Assembly (NCBI GenBank): GCA_964444795.1 | Contig: CAYUIQ010000241.1 | Span: 1-13,122, forward strand | Direction of reading: 5' to 3' | Source of the DNA: JABMRP01 sp964444795 | Lineage (GTDB): Bacteria; Planctomycetota; Planctomycetia; Pirellulales; Thermoguttaceae | Length of the DNA stretch: 13,122 bases | Shown: positions 13,086 through 13,122 of the stretch, piece by piece | How positions within the stretch are numbered: position 1 is the stretch's first letter | Layout of the letters: each line of letters starts with the position of its first letter | Position numbers and translations under genes: made by a program | The notes under the pieces: model-generated | Told to the model about the DNA's origin: nothing | Databases searched by the model: none | The model's input: the letters and a program-made list of their open reading frames with translations, nothing else

Positions 13086-13122
13086 CCGTAGCTCCGAGTA
13101 CGAAACCCGGCAAAAAGGCACT

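Overview
The window looks like chromosomal DNA from a member of the Planctomycetota, probably a Pirellulales-like lineage. This is an inference from content, not a database match. The support is the high GC content, a secreted DUF4091/GH123-type hydrolase with a discoidin domain, a ThuA-like protein, a formylglycine-sulfatase relic, a secreted PDZ protein with a proline-rich tail, and a divergent DnaA. No rRNA, tRNA, CRISPR array, integrase or transposase gene was seen.

Layout, left to right. (1) 66-1901 (+): a lipoprotein made almost entirely of 17 tandem 34-residue TPR units. (2) 2065-3751 (+): a two-gene unit, a ThuA-like protein and a secreted alpha/beta hydrolase, behind a good sigma70-type promoter. 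(3) 3884-6352 (-): a secreted GH123/DUF4091-like glycoside hydrolase, convergent with that unit. A perfect 32-bp inverted repeat fills most of the 132-bp gap. (4) 6571-8160 (+): a multi-pass GT-C-type glycosyltransferase, divergent from the hydrolase. A 17-bp palindrome lies over its putative -35. (5) 8244-8461 (+): the two ends of a sulfatase gene whose middle, including the active site, is gone. (6) 8497-9180 (+): nnrE, NAD(P)H-hydrate epimerase. (7) 9194-10006 (-): a secreted PDZ protein. (8) 10171-11091 (+): a tandem-GNAT acetyltransferase. (9) 11588-13033 (+): dnaA, with its own promoter and a leader of about 160 nt.

Regions 2 to 5 share a theme of exported enzymes acting on carbohydrates or esters. 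The rest is housekeeping: metabolite repair and replication initiation. Apart from the ThuA/hydrolase pair, most genes seem to be separate transcription units.

The most interesting non-coding signal is a pair of inverted, doubled palindromes at 3760-3876 and 11128-11182. Each arm begins with GTAGC and contains its own hairpin, and the two arms face each other as GTAG...CTAC. This is the architecture known for REP/REPIN elements mobilised by RAYT transposases. In the second element the two arms differ by a compensated base pair that keeps each arm's own hairpin intact. A third, unrelated-looking hairpin follows dnaA.
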